Translations under genes and position numbers: made by a program
Origin: an uncultured bacterium
GTDB lineage: Bacteria > Cyanobacteriota > Vampirovibrionia > Gastranaerophilales > Gastranaerophilaceae
NCBI GenBank assembly: GCA_903868125.1
Contig: CAIPUE010000032.1
Location: 62,001-126,000 of the forward strand
DNA: 64,000 nucleotides
Reading direction: 5' to 3'
Part shown: positions 44,828 through 53,498 of the stretch, piece after piece
Position numbering within the stretch: position 1 is the first letter of the stretch
Layout: each line of letters opens with the position of its first letter
Notes under the pieces: generated by a model
What the model saw: the letters and a program-made list of their open reading frames with translations, nothing else
What the model was told of the DNA's origin: nothing
The model's database searches: none

Positions 44828-45760
44828 TTAATAAATGGTTTTGATTCTGGTTTGAATATCTTCAAGAAGTTTTCTATTGACTGATTGTAAATCAGCTAAC
44901 ACCGCTATTAAAGCAACTTGCACCCCTGTCAAAATTAATATGGCAGAGAAGATTAGAGATTGAATATGCCCCGAACCTGAATTGTTGAAATAAAAATATA
45001 AAAATCTAAGCCCGAGTAAAATCCCCGGAACTAAAAATAATGTACCGATTAAAGCGAAAAATCTGAATGGTCTGTACACAATAAACATCCTTATCATTGT
45101 AAAAGTCGAGCGTTTAATATAATCAAAAACATTTTTTATCAGCCTTGATTCTCTCAATTCCCCGTTAACGTTAATCGGAACAGAAATAATCTCAAGCCCT
45201 TTAGCTTTCGCCTGAATAATTGTTTCAAGAGTGTAGGTATAATTATCAAAAACGTTAATTTGCAATGCCGCATTTTTTGAAAATGCTCTAAACCCACTTG
45301 TAGCATCGGCTATTTTAGTTGAACTTACTAATCTCATGACGTAAGAACCTAATTTTTGGAGTGCTTTTTTAACTATTGAAAAATGTTTAATCTTTTCTAT
45401 CGGACGTGCGCCAATTACAATATCGGCCTGCTTTTGCAGTATCGGCTTAACGAGTTTTTCTATATCTTTTGCGCAATATTGATTATCAGCATCAGTATTT
45501 ACGATTACGTCCGCCCCCAGTTCCAAAGACTTTGCAAGTCCCGCAGAAAAAGCTTTTGCCAACCCAAGATTATTCGGTAGAATTACAAAATTATCAACCC
45601 CGTTTTGTTTTGCCACATCAAGAGTTTTGTCCGTAGAGCCGTCATCAATTATCAGAATTTGAATTTCATCAATTCCATCAATTTCTTTCGGCAATTCCGA
45701 TAAAGTTATCGCTAAAGTCGTTTCTTCATTATAGCAAGGGATTTGGATAATTAGTTTCAT
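44828..45760 (-). CDS. GT2 glycosyltransferase (dolichol-phosphate-mannose-synthase-like)
   Basis: The 310-residue protein has a GT-A domain (IIQIPCYNEETTLAITLSEL, ILIIDDGSTDKTLDVA, VNTDADNQY with the metal-binding D-x-D, SGFRAFSKNAA). Two C-terminal membrane segments follow (FFALIGTLFLVPGILLGLRFLYFYF and LIFSAILILTGVQVALIAVL). Such enzymes make polyprenyl-phosphate sugars for GT39/GT83 enzymes, and one is encoded divergently next door. I place the start at ATG 45760: TATAAT ends 6 nt before it, so the upstream open frame is promoter. Confidence 0.88.
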   Translation of the reverse strand: MKLIIQIPCYNEETTLAITLSELPKEIDGIDEIQILIIDDGSTDKTLDVAKQNGVDNFVILPNNLGLAKAFSAGLAKSLELGADVIVNTDADNQYCAKDIEKLVKPILQKQADIVIGARPIEKIKHFSIVKKALQKLGSYVMRLVSSTKIADATSGFRAFSKNAALQINVFDNYTYTLETIIQAKAKGLEIISVPINVNGELRESRLIKNVFDYIKRSTFTMIRMFIVYRPFRFFALIGTLFLVPGILLGLRFLYFYFNNSGSGHIQSLIFSAILILTGVQVALIAVLADLQSVNRKLLEDIQTRIKTIY

Positions 45761-45795
45761 ATTTGTATTATAATATAAAAAAATAAGAGGTGGCG

Positions 45796-47436
45796 ATGAG
45801 AAACAAAACATTTTGGGTAATGTTATTTATTTTAGTTTTGGGAACTATTTTAAGACTTATATTCATTGATAAGCCTGATGGACTTTGGAACGATGAGTAT
45901 GTCAGCTGGGCAATCGCGTCAATTCCTTTGGGAAAGAACTTTATCAATGCTATGTTTGCTCAATGCCATATGCCGTTTTATTATTTATATCTGAAATTTT
46001 TTATCCACTTTTTTGGAAATAGCGACATGCTTCTGAGACTGACTTCGGTTTTGTCAGGAGTTTTGTCCATCGTGGGCATGTATTTTGTCGGAAAAGAATT
46101 TAAAAATCGCCAACTTGGAATTTTATGCGCCGCATTTACTTCGCTAAGTTCATTTTTGATTTATTTTTCGCAAGAAGTAAGGTTTTATGAGTTACTGTTT
46201 TTCTTCGCAACCCTGTCGTTATTGTTTACCTTAAAACTTGGACAAAAACAAAACGTGGGTAATTTTATCGGCTATATTGTTTCTAATTTATTAATTGTCT
46301 TTACACATACAATCGGGTTTGTTTTTGTACTTTTTAACCTTATTTTTGTTAGTTTATGGCTGTACAAAACTGAAAAATATAAAAAATCTATCATTATAGT
46401 TTGGAGTTCAATATTTTTATTGAGCTTAGTCGGCTTGCCTCTTATTTTAAAAATCTTTACTACCCACACTTATTCTCAATGGTGGGGGCATTTTACAATG
46501 TCAAAGCTTGGGTTTTTAATAACCGATTATTTTTCACCAATTTTGACCAATATTGTAAGCGCGCCTGATAATTTTTTTCAAGTTTTCAACTTAGGATTTA
46601 TAATTTTTGCGATTTTACCTTCTGCCATTGCGATTGTGGGGATAATTAAAGCGCTCAAAACAAAAGAATATAAAACCCTCGGGCTTTTTTATATTTGTTT
46701 GGCTTTTTTGTCGGTGATGGTCATTATGTCGCTAACGGGCAAATTAATCTTTATCACAAAATATTCCATGGAAATCTACCCGATATTAATTCTTATTACG
46801 TGTTTCGGATGGTTAGAATTTGATAAAAAACAGAAATATCCGCTAATCTTTTTATTCTGCTTCTTAAGCTTATTTTATCTTCTTGCCGGTCCTGTTTCTG
46901 CGCCTAAAATCCGTCGCAGTGAGGGGCATAAAATCGTTGCTGATTTGATTAAAAACGCTGATTTAAATAAAAATGATTTTATTTTGCTTAATTATTATCC
47001 GCAAGAAAGGTTCGAAAAATATTTTAATTTCAATAACTATAACGTGATTTCGATTAACAAGGGGAATTTTCCACAATATCTCGGCATGGATTCACAAGAG
47101 GCACTTTTGAACGGTAAAAAAGTCTACAAGAATATTTTGGAAAGTTTCGACAATAAATATTTTGATGAAAAATTTAAAAATGAAGTGTTAAAAAAACTGA
47201 AACCTAATCAAAAGCTTGCAATAGTTGTATTAAAAGATGTTGCGCTGTATTCACCAATGCAAATGCACGCGATAACCGATAACGAGCAAGAATACAATGA
47301 AACTCCGTTTTTGTTCTTGGTTTTTTCTCATCTGAGAAATCAAATAATGAAAGAAAGCCTAAAAAACCTTCAAATATTGAGAATTGAAGAAAAAGGCAGC
47401 TGGTCAGTAATTACTTTCGGGAAGAAATTAGCATGA
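45796..47436 (+). CDS. GT39/ArnT-like integral-membrane glycosyltransferase
   Basis: The 546-residue protein has about 11 membrane segments in its first 370 residues. The luminal catalytic motif DGLWNDEYVSWAIASIPL carries the D-E pair of the PMT/ArnT family, followed by HMPFYYLYLKFF and LLRLTSVLSGVLSIVGMY. The soluble C-terminal part (~375-546) is probably periplasmic. It transfers sugar from a polyprenyl phosphate to an envelope acceptor, fed by the divergent GT2. ATG at 45796 fits the AAGAGG site; a GTG two codons earlier is possible. Its end overlaps the next gene's 3' end by 9 nt. Confidence 0.85.
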   Translation: MRNKTFWVMLFILVLGTILRLIFIDKPDGLWNDEYVSWAIASIPLGKNFINAMFAQCHMPFYYLYLKFFIHFFGNSDMLLRLTSVLSGVLSIVGMYFVGKEFKNRQLGILCAAFTSLSSFLIYFSQEVRFYELLFFFATLSLLFTLKLGQKQNVGNFIGYIVSNLLIVFTHTIGFVFVLFNLIFVSLWLYKTEKYKKSIIIVWSSIFLLSLVGLPLILKIFTTHTYSQWWGHFTMSKLGFLITDYFSPILTNIVSAPDNFFQVFNLGFIIFAILPSAIAIVGIIKALKTKEYKTLGLFYICLAFLSVMVIMSLTGKLIFITKYSMEIYPILILITCFGWLEFDKKQKYPLIFLFCFLSLFYLLAGPVSAPKIRRSEGHKIVADLIKNADLNKNDFILLNYYPQERFEKYFNFNNYNVISINKGNFPQYLGMDSQEALLNGKKVYKNILESFDNKYFDEKFKNEVLKKLKPNQKLAIVVLKDVALYSPMQMHAITDNEQEYNETPFLFLVFSHLRNQIMKESLKNLQILRIEEKGSWSVITFGKKLA

Positions 47437-48228
47437 TGTTTCTTGTTCCAAAGCATCTTTTTTAAGAATTGCATTGAATTTTGTATTATCTTGCATTGCT
47501 TGAGTTTGTTTATATTTAATACTTGTATAAATAATCAGAACTATAAGTATTAATGCTAGAATAAATGAAGAGCCGACAGTACCAAAATTTAGCCCGCCTT
47601 TTGCAATAGGTTTTGTAAGAAAGTCACCAAATGTTGCTCCAAAAGGTCTAGTTAAGACAAAAGCTATCCAAAATAAACTAACGCGATTAATTTTAGTGAA
47701 ATAGAAAGCAAGAACAACTAGCCCTATTAAGCTTCCAATCAAAACCGCACCGCCCAAAAATCCCAAACCTGAACTGTCCGCAAGGAAATCGCCCAAAGCT
47801 GTACCCAAAGTATTAGAAAATAATATCGCAGTCCAATAAAAACATTGTTCTTTTGTTGTTTGTATATTGTTAACAGACAACGATTTTTCGCTTAAATACC
47901 AGATTGTTAAAACAGCAAAAAGACAAGACACTAAAATTAATGAACCATGCGCATAACCAAGTTTAAGAGTTCTATCCATAAAGTCTGAAATAGTTGTACC
48001 AACCGTACTTGTAGTAAGAATAACAATCCAGTAAAGTGAGGGATTAAACTTTTTTGAAGCCACTTGCGCTATAAAAGACACTAAAAACAAACCGAAAAGT
48101 ATTGTAGAACTCATTGCATAGCCTATTTTTAAAGTCATAGATAGTAAGTCTCCGCCTGTTTCTCCCAAAGTTGTCGCGCAAATTTTCATAACCCAAAACC
48201 TAAAGTTGACTTTTGCTACTTTATTCAT
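47428..48228 (-). CDS. COG4705-type membrane protein with four internal repeats
   Basis: The 266-residue protein has about eight membrane segments built from four repeats, each marked by a T-x-G-x-x-x-x-D motif: TTLGETGGDLLSMTLKIGYA, TVGTTISDFMDRTLKLGYA, TLGTALGDFLADSSGLGF and PFGATFGDFLTKPIAKGGL. This fits the uncharacterised membrane-anchored COG4705 family. The intramembrane Asp/Glu in each repeat suggests cation handling. It ends NAILKKDALEQETSC. Its 3' end converges with the glycosyltransferase gene. Confidence 0.75.
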   Translation of the reverse strand: MNKVAKVNFRFWVMKICATTLGETGGDLLSMTLKIGYAMSSTILFGLFLVSFIAQVASKKFNPSLYWIVILTTSTVGTTISDFMDRTLKLGYAHGSLILVSCLFAVLTIWYLSEKSLSVNNIQTTKEQCFYWTAILFSNTLGTALGDFLADSSGLGFLGGAVLIGSLIGLVVLAFYFTKINRVSLFWIAFVLTRPFGATFGDFLTKPIAKGGLNFGTVGSSFILALILIVLIIYTSIKYKQTQAMQDNTKFNAILKKDALEQETSC

Positions 48229-48255
48229 ATTCTTTCCTATCCGCTTTAATATAAA

Positions 48256-48813
48256 CTAACAAGCTGCAACAGGCGCAAGACTAAAATTAAACCCCATTTC
48301 AAGTGCTTTTAAATTTAAAGCCAAAAGGTTTTTTCTATGCTCAGGTAAAACGTTATCCAAAGCATTATGCAAAGCCTCTACGGAAGTTAGTTTGCTGATT
48401 TTTGCTAAAAGCCCCAGCGAAATTATATTTGAAATTCTTATCTCTCCGAGTTCATTTGCCAAAGCAGTTATAGGAGCAAATAAATAATTTATATCAATTC
48501 TTGATTTAATTTCTTTAACCAATGAAGAATTCGCTATTACCCAACCGCCTGCTTTGAGTTTTGGTAAGAATTTATCAAAGGAAATTTGGTTGAGAGCAAT
48601 AATAAAATCGGCATCCTGTTTATTGACGGAACTAACTTCGTCTTCGGAAGTTACAATTTCACAATTAACTGTTCCTCCGCGCATTTCTGCCCCATAACAC
48701 GGATACCAAGTTACATTTTTTTCATCCAACATCAATGCATTTGCAAGTACTTCTCCTGCTAGTAAAATTCCTTGTCCGCCAAAACCGGCGATTACTACGT
48801 TTTTTTCTGTCAT
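48256..48813 (-). CDS. korC: 2-oxoacid:ferredoxin oxidoreductase, gamma subunit
   Basis: The 185-residue protein has the gamma-subunit signature VVIAGFGGQGILLAGEVLANA, SYGAEMRGG-like CYGAEMRGGTVNCEIV and ALNQISFDKFL. It completes a four-subunit KorDABC-type enzyme that oxidises a 2-oxoacid (probably 2-oxoglutarate or a branched-chain oxoacid) to the acyl-CoA with reduced ferredoxin. It is the last gene of the operon, 18 nt after the beta subunit gene. Confidence 0.9.
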   Translation of the reverse strand: MTEKNVVIAGFGGQGILLAGEVLANALMLDEKNVTWYPCYGAEMRGGTVNCEIVTSEDEVSSVNKQDADFIIALNQISFDKFLPKLKAGGWVIANSSLVKEIKSRIDINYLFAPITALANELGEIRISNIISLGLLAKISKLTSVEALHNALDNVLPEHRKNLLALNLKALEMGFNFSLAPVAAC

Positions 48814-48831
48814 AATTGAATCCTTAACCTT

Positions 48832-49584
48832 CTAAACCTCTTTATAAACCCCAAGCGGATAAACTTGAAATAACTCATTTCTCACTCTTTCATGCGACTC
48901 TTGTGGTGTTAAATGCCAGTTTGTCGGGCATGTTGACAAAATTTCCACAAATCCAAAGCCTAAACCTTGCAATTGAACTTCAAAAGTTTTTCTGATTGCT
49001 TCTTTTGTCTTTTTAATATTTGCAATGCTATCTAAAGAGCATCTGGCTGAATATGCAGTCCCATCGCACAAGGCTATTTGTTCTGCTATTTTTATCGGAT
49101 AGCCGTAATATTCTTCGTTTCTGCCGTTGGGCGAAGTTTTTGTAATTTGTCCCATAATTGTCGTAGGTCCTGCTTGCCCTCCGGTCATGCCGTAAGTTGT
49201 ATTGTTAATACAAATTGCACTTACTTTTTCTCCACGAAGTGCGGCATGCAAGGATTCTGCAAGTCCGATTGACGCAAAATCACCATCACCTTGATAAGTT
49301 AATACGAATTTATCTTTATTTGTGCGCTTTACGCCTGTTGCGGCAGCTAAAGCGCGTCCATGCGGTGCTTCAATGCAATCAGTATCTAAATAATCATATA
49401 ACATTACCGAACAACCGATGGAAGCTACTGCAATAGTTTTTTCTTTTAAATTCATTTCGTCCAAAACTTCTGCCACAAGCCTGATGGCTACGCCATGGTC
49501 ACAACCGGCACAAAATGGGAATTTCATACCTGCTTTAAGCGATTTTGGCGATTCAAATACTAATTTTTCAGTTGTCTTAATCAT
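48832..49584 (-). CDS. korB: 2-oxoacid:ferredoxin oxidoreductase, beta subunit
   Basis: The 250-residue thiamine-diphosphate subunit has FPFCAGCDHGVAIRLVAEVL, IGCSVMLYDYL, HGRALAAATGVKR, the TPP/Mg motif GDGDFASIGLAE and NNTTYGMTGGQAGPTT, then LSTCPTNWHLTP. Its ATG starts right after the alpha-subunit TAA. Together with alpha it forms the catalytic heterodimer. The H-G-R-A-L-A-A-A-T-G motif is typical of Kor/Vor beta subunits. Confidence 0.92.
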   Translation of the reverse strand: MIKTTEKLVFESPKSLKAGMKFPFCAGCDHGVAIRLVAEVLDEMNLKEKTIAVASIGCSVMLYDYLDTDCIEAPHGRALAAATGVKRTNKDKFVLTYQGDGDFASIGLAESLHAALRGEKVSAICINNTTYGMTGGQAGPTTIMGQITKTSPNGRNEEYYGYPIKIAEQIALCDGTAYSARCSLDSIANIKKTKEAIRKTFEVQLQGLGFGFVEILSTCPTNWHLTPQESHERVRNELFQVYPLGVYKEV

Positions 49585-50634
49585 TTAACCATTAAACCTT
49601 TCGATTTCTGCAATAATATCTTCGACACTGAGCCATTGTCCTACCGATTTACCAAAAAATTCAACCGGCACTTGTCCGTTTACCGCTAGTCTTACGTCTC
49701 TGACCATTTGTCCCATGTTCATTTCAATTGTTAGAAACTTTTTTGTAGTTTTAGCTAATTCCTGATATTTTTTTGTAGGGAAAGGGTACAGGGTAATCGG
49801 TCTTAACATCCCGACTTTTAAGCCTTTTTCCCGACATTGGTTGATTGCTGATTTCACATTTCTTGCAATACTTCCAAAACATGTCACTATTAAATCTGCA
49901 TTATCTGTTTGGTACTCTTCAAATTCTACTTCGTTTTCTTCGATTTGTTTATACTTATTGAACAGTGTGTTTATTCTTTCAACAAGCCTGTCTTCTTTTG
50001 GCTCAAGAGAATAAATCGCTCTGGAAGCTCTATTTTTAGCACCTGTTAAAGCCCAATCTTCGATTGGAATTTCAGGATAAGGGTATTCATTAAATTCTAC
50101 AGGCTCCATCATTTGAGCTAAGAGCCCGTCTGCTAAAAGTATTGTAGGATTTCTATATTTTTGAGCCAAATAAAACGATTTATAAGTTAAATCTATACAT
50201 TCCTGAACGGTTGAGGGGGCTAAAACAATTATTTTGTAATCTCCGTTTCCGCCACCTATTGTCGCTTGGTTATAATCCCCTTGTGACGGGTAAATATATC
50301 CTAAACCGGGTCCTGCGCGCATGACACTTACAAGTACCACCGGCAATTCATCCGCCGCAATGTAAGATAATGATTCTTGCATAAGTGCAACCGCGCAAGA
50401 AGATGATGAGGTCATTGCTTTAGCACCTGTGGAACAAGCTCCTAAAACCATATTTATTGCCGCAATTTCACTTTCTGCACAAACATAAGCCCGTTCAAGT
50501 TCTTGCATTTTTTTGCTCATAAATTCGCCTATTTCGCTTTGGGGCGTAATAGGGTATCCAAAATAACCGTCACAGCCTGCGTTTATCGCCGCTTGTGCTA
50601 TTGCATGATTTCCGGTTGTGAGTTTTTTTGTCAT
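49585..50634 (-). CDS. korA: 2-oxoacid:ferredoxin oxidoreductase, alpha subunit
   Basis: The 349-residue subunit begins KKLTTGNHAIAQAAINAGCDGYFGYPITPQSEIGEFM, the start of Kor/Vor alpha subunits, and continues AESEIAAINMVLGACSTGAKAMTSSSS, RAGPGLGYIYPSQGDYNQAT and VEMN-like TIEMNMGQMVRDV at the C-terminus. The branch VorB/KorA cannot be separated by eye. It follows the ferredoxin subunit gene by 18 nt. Confidence 0.92.
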   Translation of the reverse strand: MTKKLTTGNHAIAQAAINAGCDGYFGYPITPQSEIGEFMSKKMQELERAYVCAESEIAAINMVLGACSTGAKAMTSSSSCAVALMQESLSYIAADELPVVLVSVMRAGPGLGYIYPSQGDYNQATIGGGNGDYKIIVLAPSTVQECIDLTYKSFYLAQKYRNPTILLADGLLAQMMEPVEFNEYPYPEIPIEDWALTGAKNRASRAIYSLEPKEDRLVERINTLFNKYKQIEENEVEFEEYQTDNADLIVTCFGSIARNVKSAINQCREKGLKVGMLRPITLYPFPTKKYQELAKTTKKFLTIEMNMGQMVRDVRLAVNGQVPVEFFGKSVGQWLSVEDIIAEIERFNG

Positions 50635-50652
50635 TATTAATCAATCTTCTTT

Positions 50653-50865
50653 TTAATTTTTTACTACTTCAGTTATCGCAATGTCCGGACATCTCATAGC
50701 ACACATTGCACAGCCGATACATTTATTGTCAGGATCTTTAAATTCTACAGGAAAATGCCCCAAACTGTTCGGTTGGCTTCCCTTTATTATCAACTTTTTA
50801 GGACATACATCCACGCATAAATAACACGCTTTACATCTTGTTTTGTCTAGTTTTATATAATTCAT
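50653..50865 (-). CDS. korD: 2-oxoacid:ferredoxin oxidoreductase, delta (2[4Fe-4S] ferredoxin) subunit
   Basis: The 70-residue protein holds two complete C-x2-C-x2-C-x3-CP motifs (CKACYLCVDVCP and CIGCAMCAMRCP) separated by ~27 residues, and carries electrons from the TPP site to free ferredoxin. It is the first gene of the operon. GATAAGAG precedes ATG. The 50866-51141 gap upstream holds AT-rich DNA with the promoter of the phosphatase gene. Confidence 0.92.
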   Translation of the reverse strand: MNYIKLDKTRCKACYLCVDVCPKKLIIKGSQPNSLGHFPVEFKDPDNKCIGCAMCAMRCPDIAITEVVKN

Positions 50866-51033
50866 CTAACTCTTATCAATTCATTTCTATTCCATCCTAT
50901 ACATTTTATCACAAATATGTAAGATATGATAAAAATATTTGAAAGGGTTGGCGATTTATTTAAAAAAAAGAGAGGTGTGAAGTGAAAGATGGAGGTAATG
51001 GTAGAAGACTAAAAACGTAAAAGCAGAACAGGC

Positions 51034-51063
51034 TTGACATTCTACAGCCCTAAAGCGTAAAAT
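51034..51063 (+). promoter_or_regulatory. Promoter upstream of the phosphatase-like gene
   Basis: TTGACA (51034-51039), 18-nt spacer, TAAAAT (51058-51063). It predicts a leader of about 110 nt before ATG at 51184, which contains GGAGG at 51104 and a second, usable AAGGA just before the ATG. Confidence 0.65.
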
Positions 51064-51183
51064 CGAGCCCCGCTAATATTAAAAAATGTAAAGCTTTTTA
51101 GTCGGAGGTAGCAAGTTTATTTTTTAGAAACTTTATTATAGTTGTGTATGTTTATTTCATTAAAAGATAAAAGGAATGTAAAA

Positions 51184-51762
51184 ATGTTAACAGTTTCAAA
51201 AGTTAATTTAGCTCAAGAAGCAAATCAAATATCAATTAGTAATAATCAGCAAAAACCATATTCAATAAAAACCCACTCTCAGCCAATGAAAGATACAGTA
51301 AGCTTTAAAGCATTGCCGGTAAATTTTGGTGTGGTAGTGGAGGGAAAATTATTCAGGGGCGGTAGTATTTTAGCTAAAAATATATCCGAACTTATTGGAA
51401 GAAATATAAAGTTTGTAATGGATTTAACATCAAGTGTTGATGAGGCTCAAATTTTAAAAGAAGTAGGTATTAATCATATACCAATTACTTTCGGGAACCC
51501 CTCTACACCCAAAGTCTTAGGGGAACTTAAGATAATTGCAGACAAAATAGCTGAATTAATGAATCAAGGAGCCGTCTATATACATTGTGACCATGGAAAA
51601 CAACGTACAGGTGCTGCTGTTTGGAGCCTCCAGCATTTTATACAAAAAACACCCGCGGATGAGATATTAGCCCATGGTGAACTGCATAAAAGTACAGATA
51701 TTGTAAAGCTATTAAATAGGTATGTTGAATTTATGGAAAGAATGACGCAACAAAATAAATAA
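51184..51762 (+). CDS. Dual-specificity / tyrosine-phosphatase-like protein with VSFKALP leader
   Basis: The 192-residue protein has a 45-residue polar leader ending DTVSFKALP, then a DSP fold: RGGSILAKNISELIGRNIKFVMDLTSS, GINHIPITF (where the general-acid Asp would be; none is obvious) and the P-loop VYIHCDHGKQRTGAAVWSL, an intact H-C-x5-R. It should dephosphorylate protein tyrosine or lipid phosphates. The leader motif is shared with the kinase-like pair at 29-31 kb. I chose ATG 51184 with AAGGA upstream; the frame extends to a TTG at 51142 without a site. Confidence 0.8.
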   Translation: MLTVSKVNLAQEANQISISNNQQKPYSIKTHSQPMKDTVSFKALPVNFGVVVEGKLFRGGSILAKNISELIGRNIKFVMDLTSSVDEAQILKEVGINHIPITFGNPSTPKVLGELKIIADKIAELMNQGAVYIHCDHGKQRTGAAVWSLQHFIQKTPADEILAHGELHKSTDIVKLLNRYVEFMERMTQQNK

Positions 51763-52071
51763 TAAAGTGCTCGGCGCATTCAGCCAGCTTGTTTTTTTAA
51801 TAATTAAAACATTAAAATGTAAACAAATCGTTACAAACAAGCCGAAGAAGCTTTTGTAAAACCGTTGTAAGACCTCCACGCCCCGAGTGTTTGCGTTGCA
51901 TCTTTAAAAAAACAATCGATATCGGTAGCAAAAATAAACCCTTTAATCTTTCAGCTTTTCAACCTTTCAACCAAATTCCCCCTTGCTTTCAGAAATTTAA
52001 CATGTATGATAGATTATGCACTAGTATTTTCGAATAAATATGAGCAAACGTTACGACAAAAAGAGGAACGC

Positions 52072-52287
52072 ATGTCAAAAGATGTAATAGAAATTGAAGG
52101 AACGATTTTGGAATCAATGCCGAATGCGATGTTTCGTGTAAAGCTTGAAAACGGCCACGAGATATTAGCTCATATATCAGGAAAAATTAGAAAAAATTTC
52201 ATAAGAATTTTGCCAGGCGATAAAGTAAAAGTCGAAATGACGCCTTATGATTTGAGTAGGGGACGAATAACTTTCAGATTAAAATAG
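52072..52287 (+). CDS. infA: Translation initiation factor IF-1
   Basis: The 71-residue OB-fold protein begins [20 protein letters not shown] and ends [12 protein letters not shown], full length. An open frame runs upstream, but GAGGAACGC just before ATG 52072 fixes the start. It heads the ribosomal gene run; secY, adk and map, usually just upstream, are absent. The preceding gap 51763-52005 has no gene, and contains degenerate CTTTTCA-type heptads near 51955-51985. Confidence 0.95.
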   Translation: MSKDVIEIEGTILESMPNAMFRVKLENGHEILAHISGKIRKNFIRILPGDKVKVEMTPYDLSRGRITFRLK

Positions 52288-52324
52288 AATTAATAAGATA
52301 ATATAATACAAAAGGACTAAGAAA

Positions 52325-52438
52325 ATGAAAACAAGATCATCAGTAAAAAAAATTTGTGACAAATGCAAATGTATTAAAAGAAAAGGTAGAATTGCGGTAA
52401 TCTGCGAAAACCCAAAACACAAACAAAGACAAGGGTAG
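52325..52438 (+). CDS. rpmJ: 50S ribosomal protein L36
   Basis: The 37-residue protein has the zinc-type C-x2-C...C-x5-H pattern ([23 protein letters not shown]). AAGGA lies 8 nt before ATG. It falls in its normal place between infA and rpsM. Confidence 0.95.
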   Translation: MKTRSSVKKICDKCKCIKRKGRIAVICENPKHKQRQG

Positions 52439-52495
52439 TGAAGTAGTGAGAAGTGAGAAGAAAAAGCTTCCCTCACCACTCTATTTCACTGAAAC
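52439..52495. repeat. Heptad-type imperfect palindrome between rpmJ and rpsM
   Basis: GTGAGAAGTGAGAAG on the left and CCTCACCACTCTATTTCACT on the right form an imperfect stem around AAAAAGCTTCC. Units of about 7 nt recur on both arms, as in the two following ribosomal gaps. Confidence 0.5.
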
Positions 52496-52532
52496 ATAAG
52501 GTAAACATAAACAAACAAGGAGCAAAGAAACA

Positions 52533-52898
52533 ATGGCAAGATTAGCAGGGGTCGACTTACCCCGTAACAAAAGAATAATAATAGCATTGACCTATATTTA
52601 CGGAATAGGTCCAAAAAGAAGTGAAAAAATTCTTGAAGCTACAAAAATTTCACCGGATTTAAGAACGGATGATTTAACTGATGAAGACATTAAATTGTTA
52701 AGGGCTGAACTTTCAATTTATCACATCGAGGGTGATTTGAGACGTGAAGTTACAATGCACATCAAACGTCTTCAAGAAATTAACTCTTACAGAGGAATTC
52801 GTCACAAACGTAAACTTCCTGTTCGCGGACAGAGAACAAAAACAAACGCTCGTACAAGACGAGGTAAAAAAACAGGACCTGTTTCTAAGAAGAAATAA
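52533..52898 (+). CDS. rpsM: 30S ribosomal protein S13
   Basis: The 121-residue protein starts [20 protein letters not shown], has [12 protein letters not shown] and ends with the basic [23 protein letters not shown] tail that contacts tRNA. Full length. CAAGGAG precedes ATG. Confidence 0.97.
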   Translation: MARLAGVDLPRNKRIIIALTYIYGIGPKRSEKILEATKISPDLRTDDLTDEDIKLLRAELSIYHIEGDLRREVTMHIKRLQEINSYRGIRHKRKLPVRGQRTKTNARTRRGKKTGPVSKKK

Positions 52899-52900
52899 GT

Positions 52901-52973
52901 AAAAAGCTAAAAGCAAAAAGTTAAAAGTCTCTTAATTATTTTTTACCTTTTGCATTTTACTTTTACAGAATAA
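52901..52973. repeat. Heptad-type palindrome between rpsM and rpsK
   Basis: Four heptads (AAAAAGC, TAAAAGC, AAAAAGT, TAAAAGT at 52901-52928) are answered by their complements (TTTTACC, TTTTGCA, TTTTACT) around 52943-52970, so the gap can fold into a long imperfect hairpin. Confidence 0.65.
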
Positions 52974-53008
52974 GAAAGTAAACAAAATTAATATAAAGGA
53001 TGTAAAAA

Positions 53009-53395
53009 ATGGCTAGACCACAAAAAACAAAGAAAAAGGAAAAAAAGAATGTATTACAGGGGGTTGTTCATATACAATCAACTTTTAATAATACAATAGT
53101 AACTTCTACCGATACACAGGGTAATGCTATTGCTTGGGCTACAGCCGGTGCAATAGGATTTAAGGGTGCAAGAAAAGGTACTCCGTTTGCGGCACAATCT
53201 GCGGCTGAACAAGTAGCTAAAAAATCAATCGACCAAGGTATGAAAAAGGTTGAAGTTCATATTAAGGGACCTGGTTCAGGTAGAGAAACAGCAATCAGGG
53301 CAATTCAGGCGGCAGGACTTGAAATTACGTTAATCAAAGATGTAACGCCGATTCCTCACAACGGATGCCGTCCACCAAAAAAACGCAGAGTGTAG
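53009..53395 (+). CDS. rpsK: 30S ribosomal protein S11
   Basis: The 128-residue protein shows [56 protein letters not shown] and [18 protein letters not shown], full length. An AAGGATG site precedes the start. Confidence 0.97.
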   Translation: MARPQKTKKKEKKNVLQGVVHIQSTFNNTIVTSTDTQGNAIAWATAGAIGFKGARKGTPFAAQSAAEQVAKKSIDQGMKKVEVHIKGPGSGRETAIRAIQAAGLEITLIKDVTPIPHNGCRPPKKRRV

Positions 53396-53398
53396 GCG

Positions 53399-53460
53399 AG
53401 TAAAAGTAAAAAAATGAGAAGAAAGGCTTCTCACCTCTCACCTTCCACTATTCACTAATA
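53399..53460. repeat. Heptad-type palindrome between rpsK and rpsD
   Basis: AGTAAAAGTAAAAAAATGAGAAG and CTTCTCACCTCTCACCTTCC pair in part around AAAGG. The third such element in this operon. Confidence 0.45.
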
Positions 53461-53498
53461 CATAAAGATAACAAAATACAAAAAGGAGTGTCAAACAA

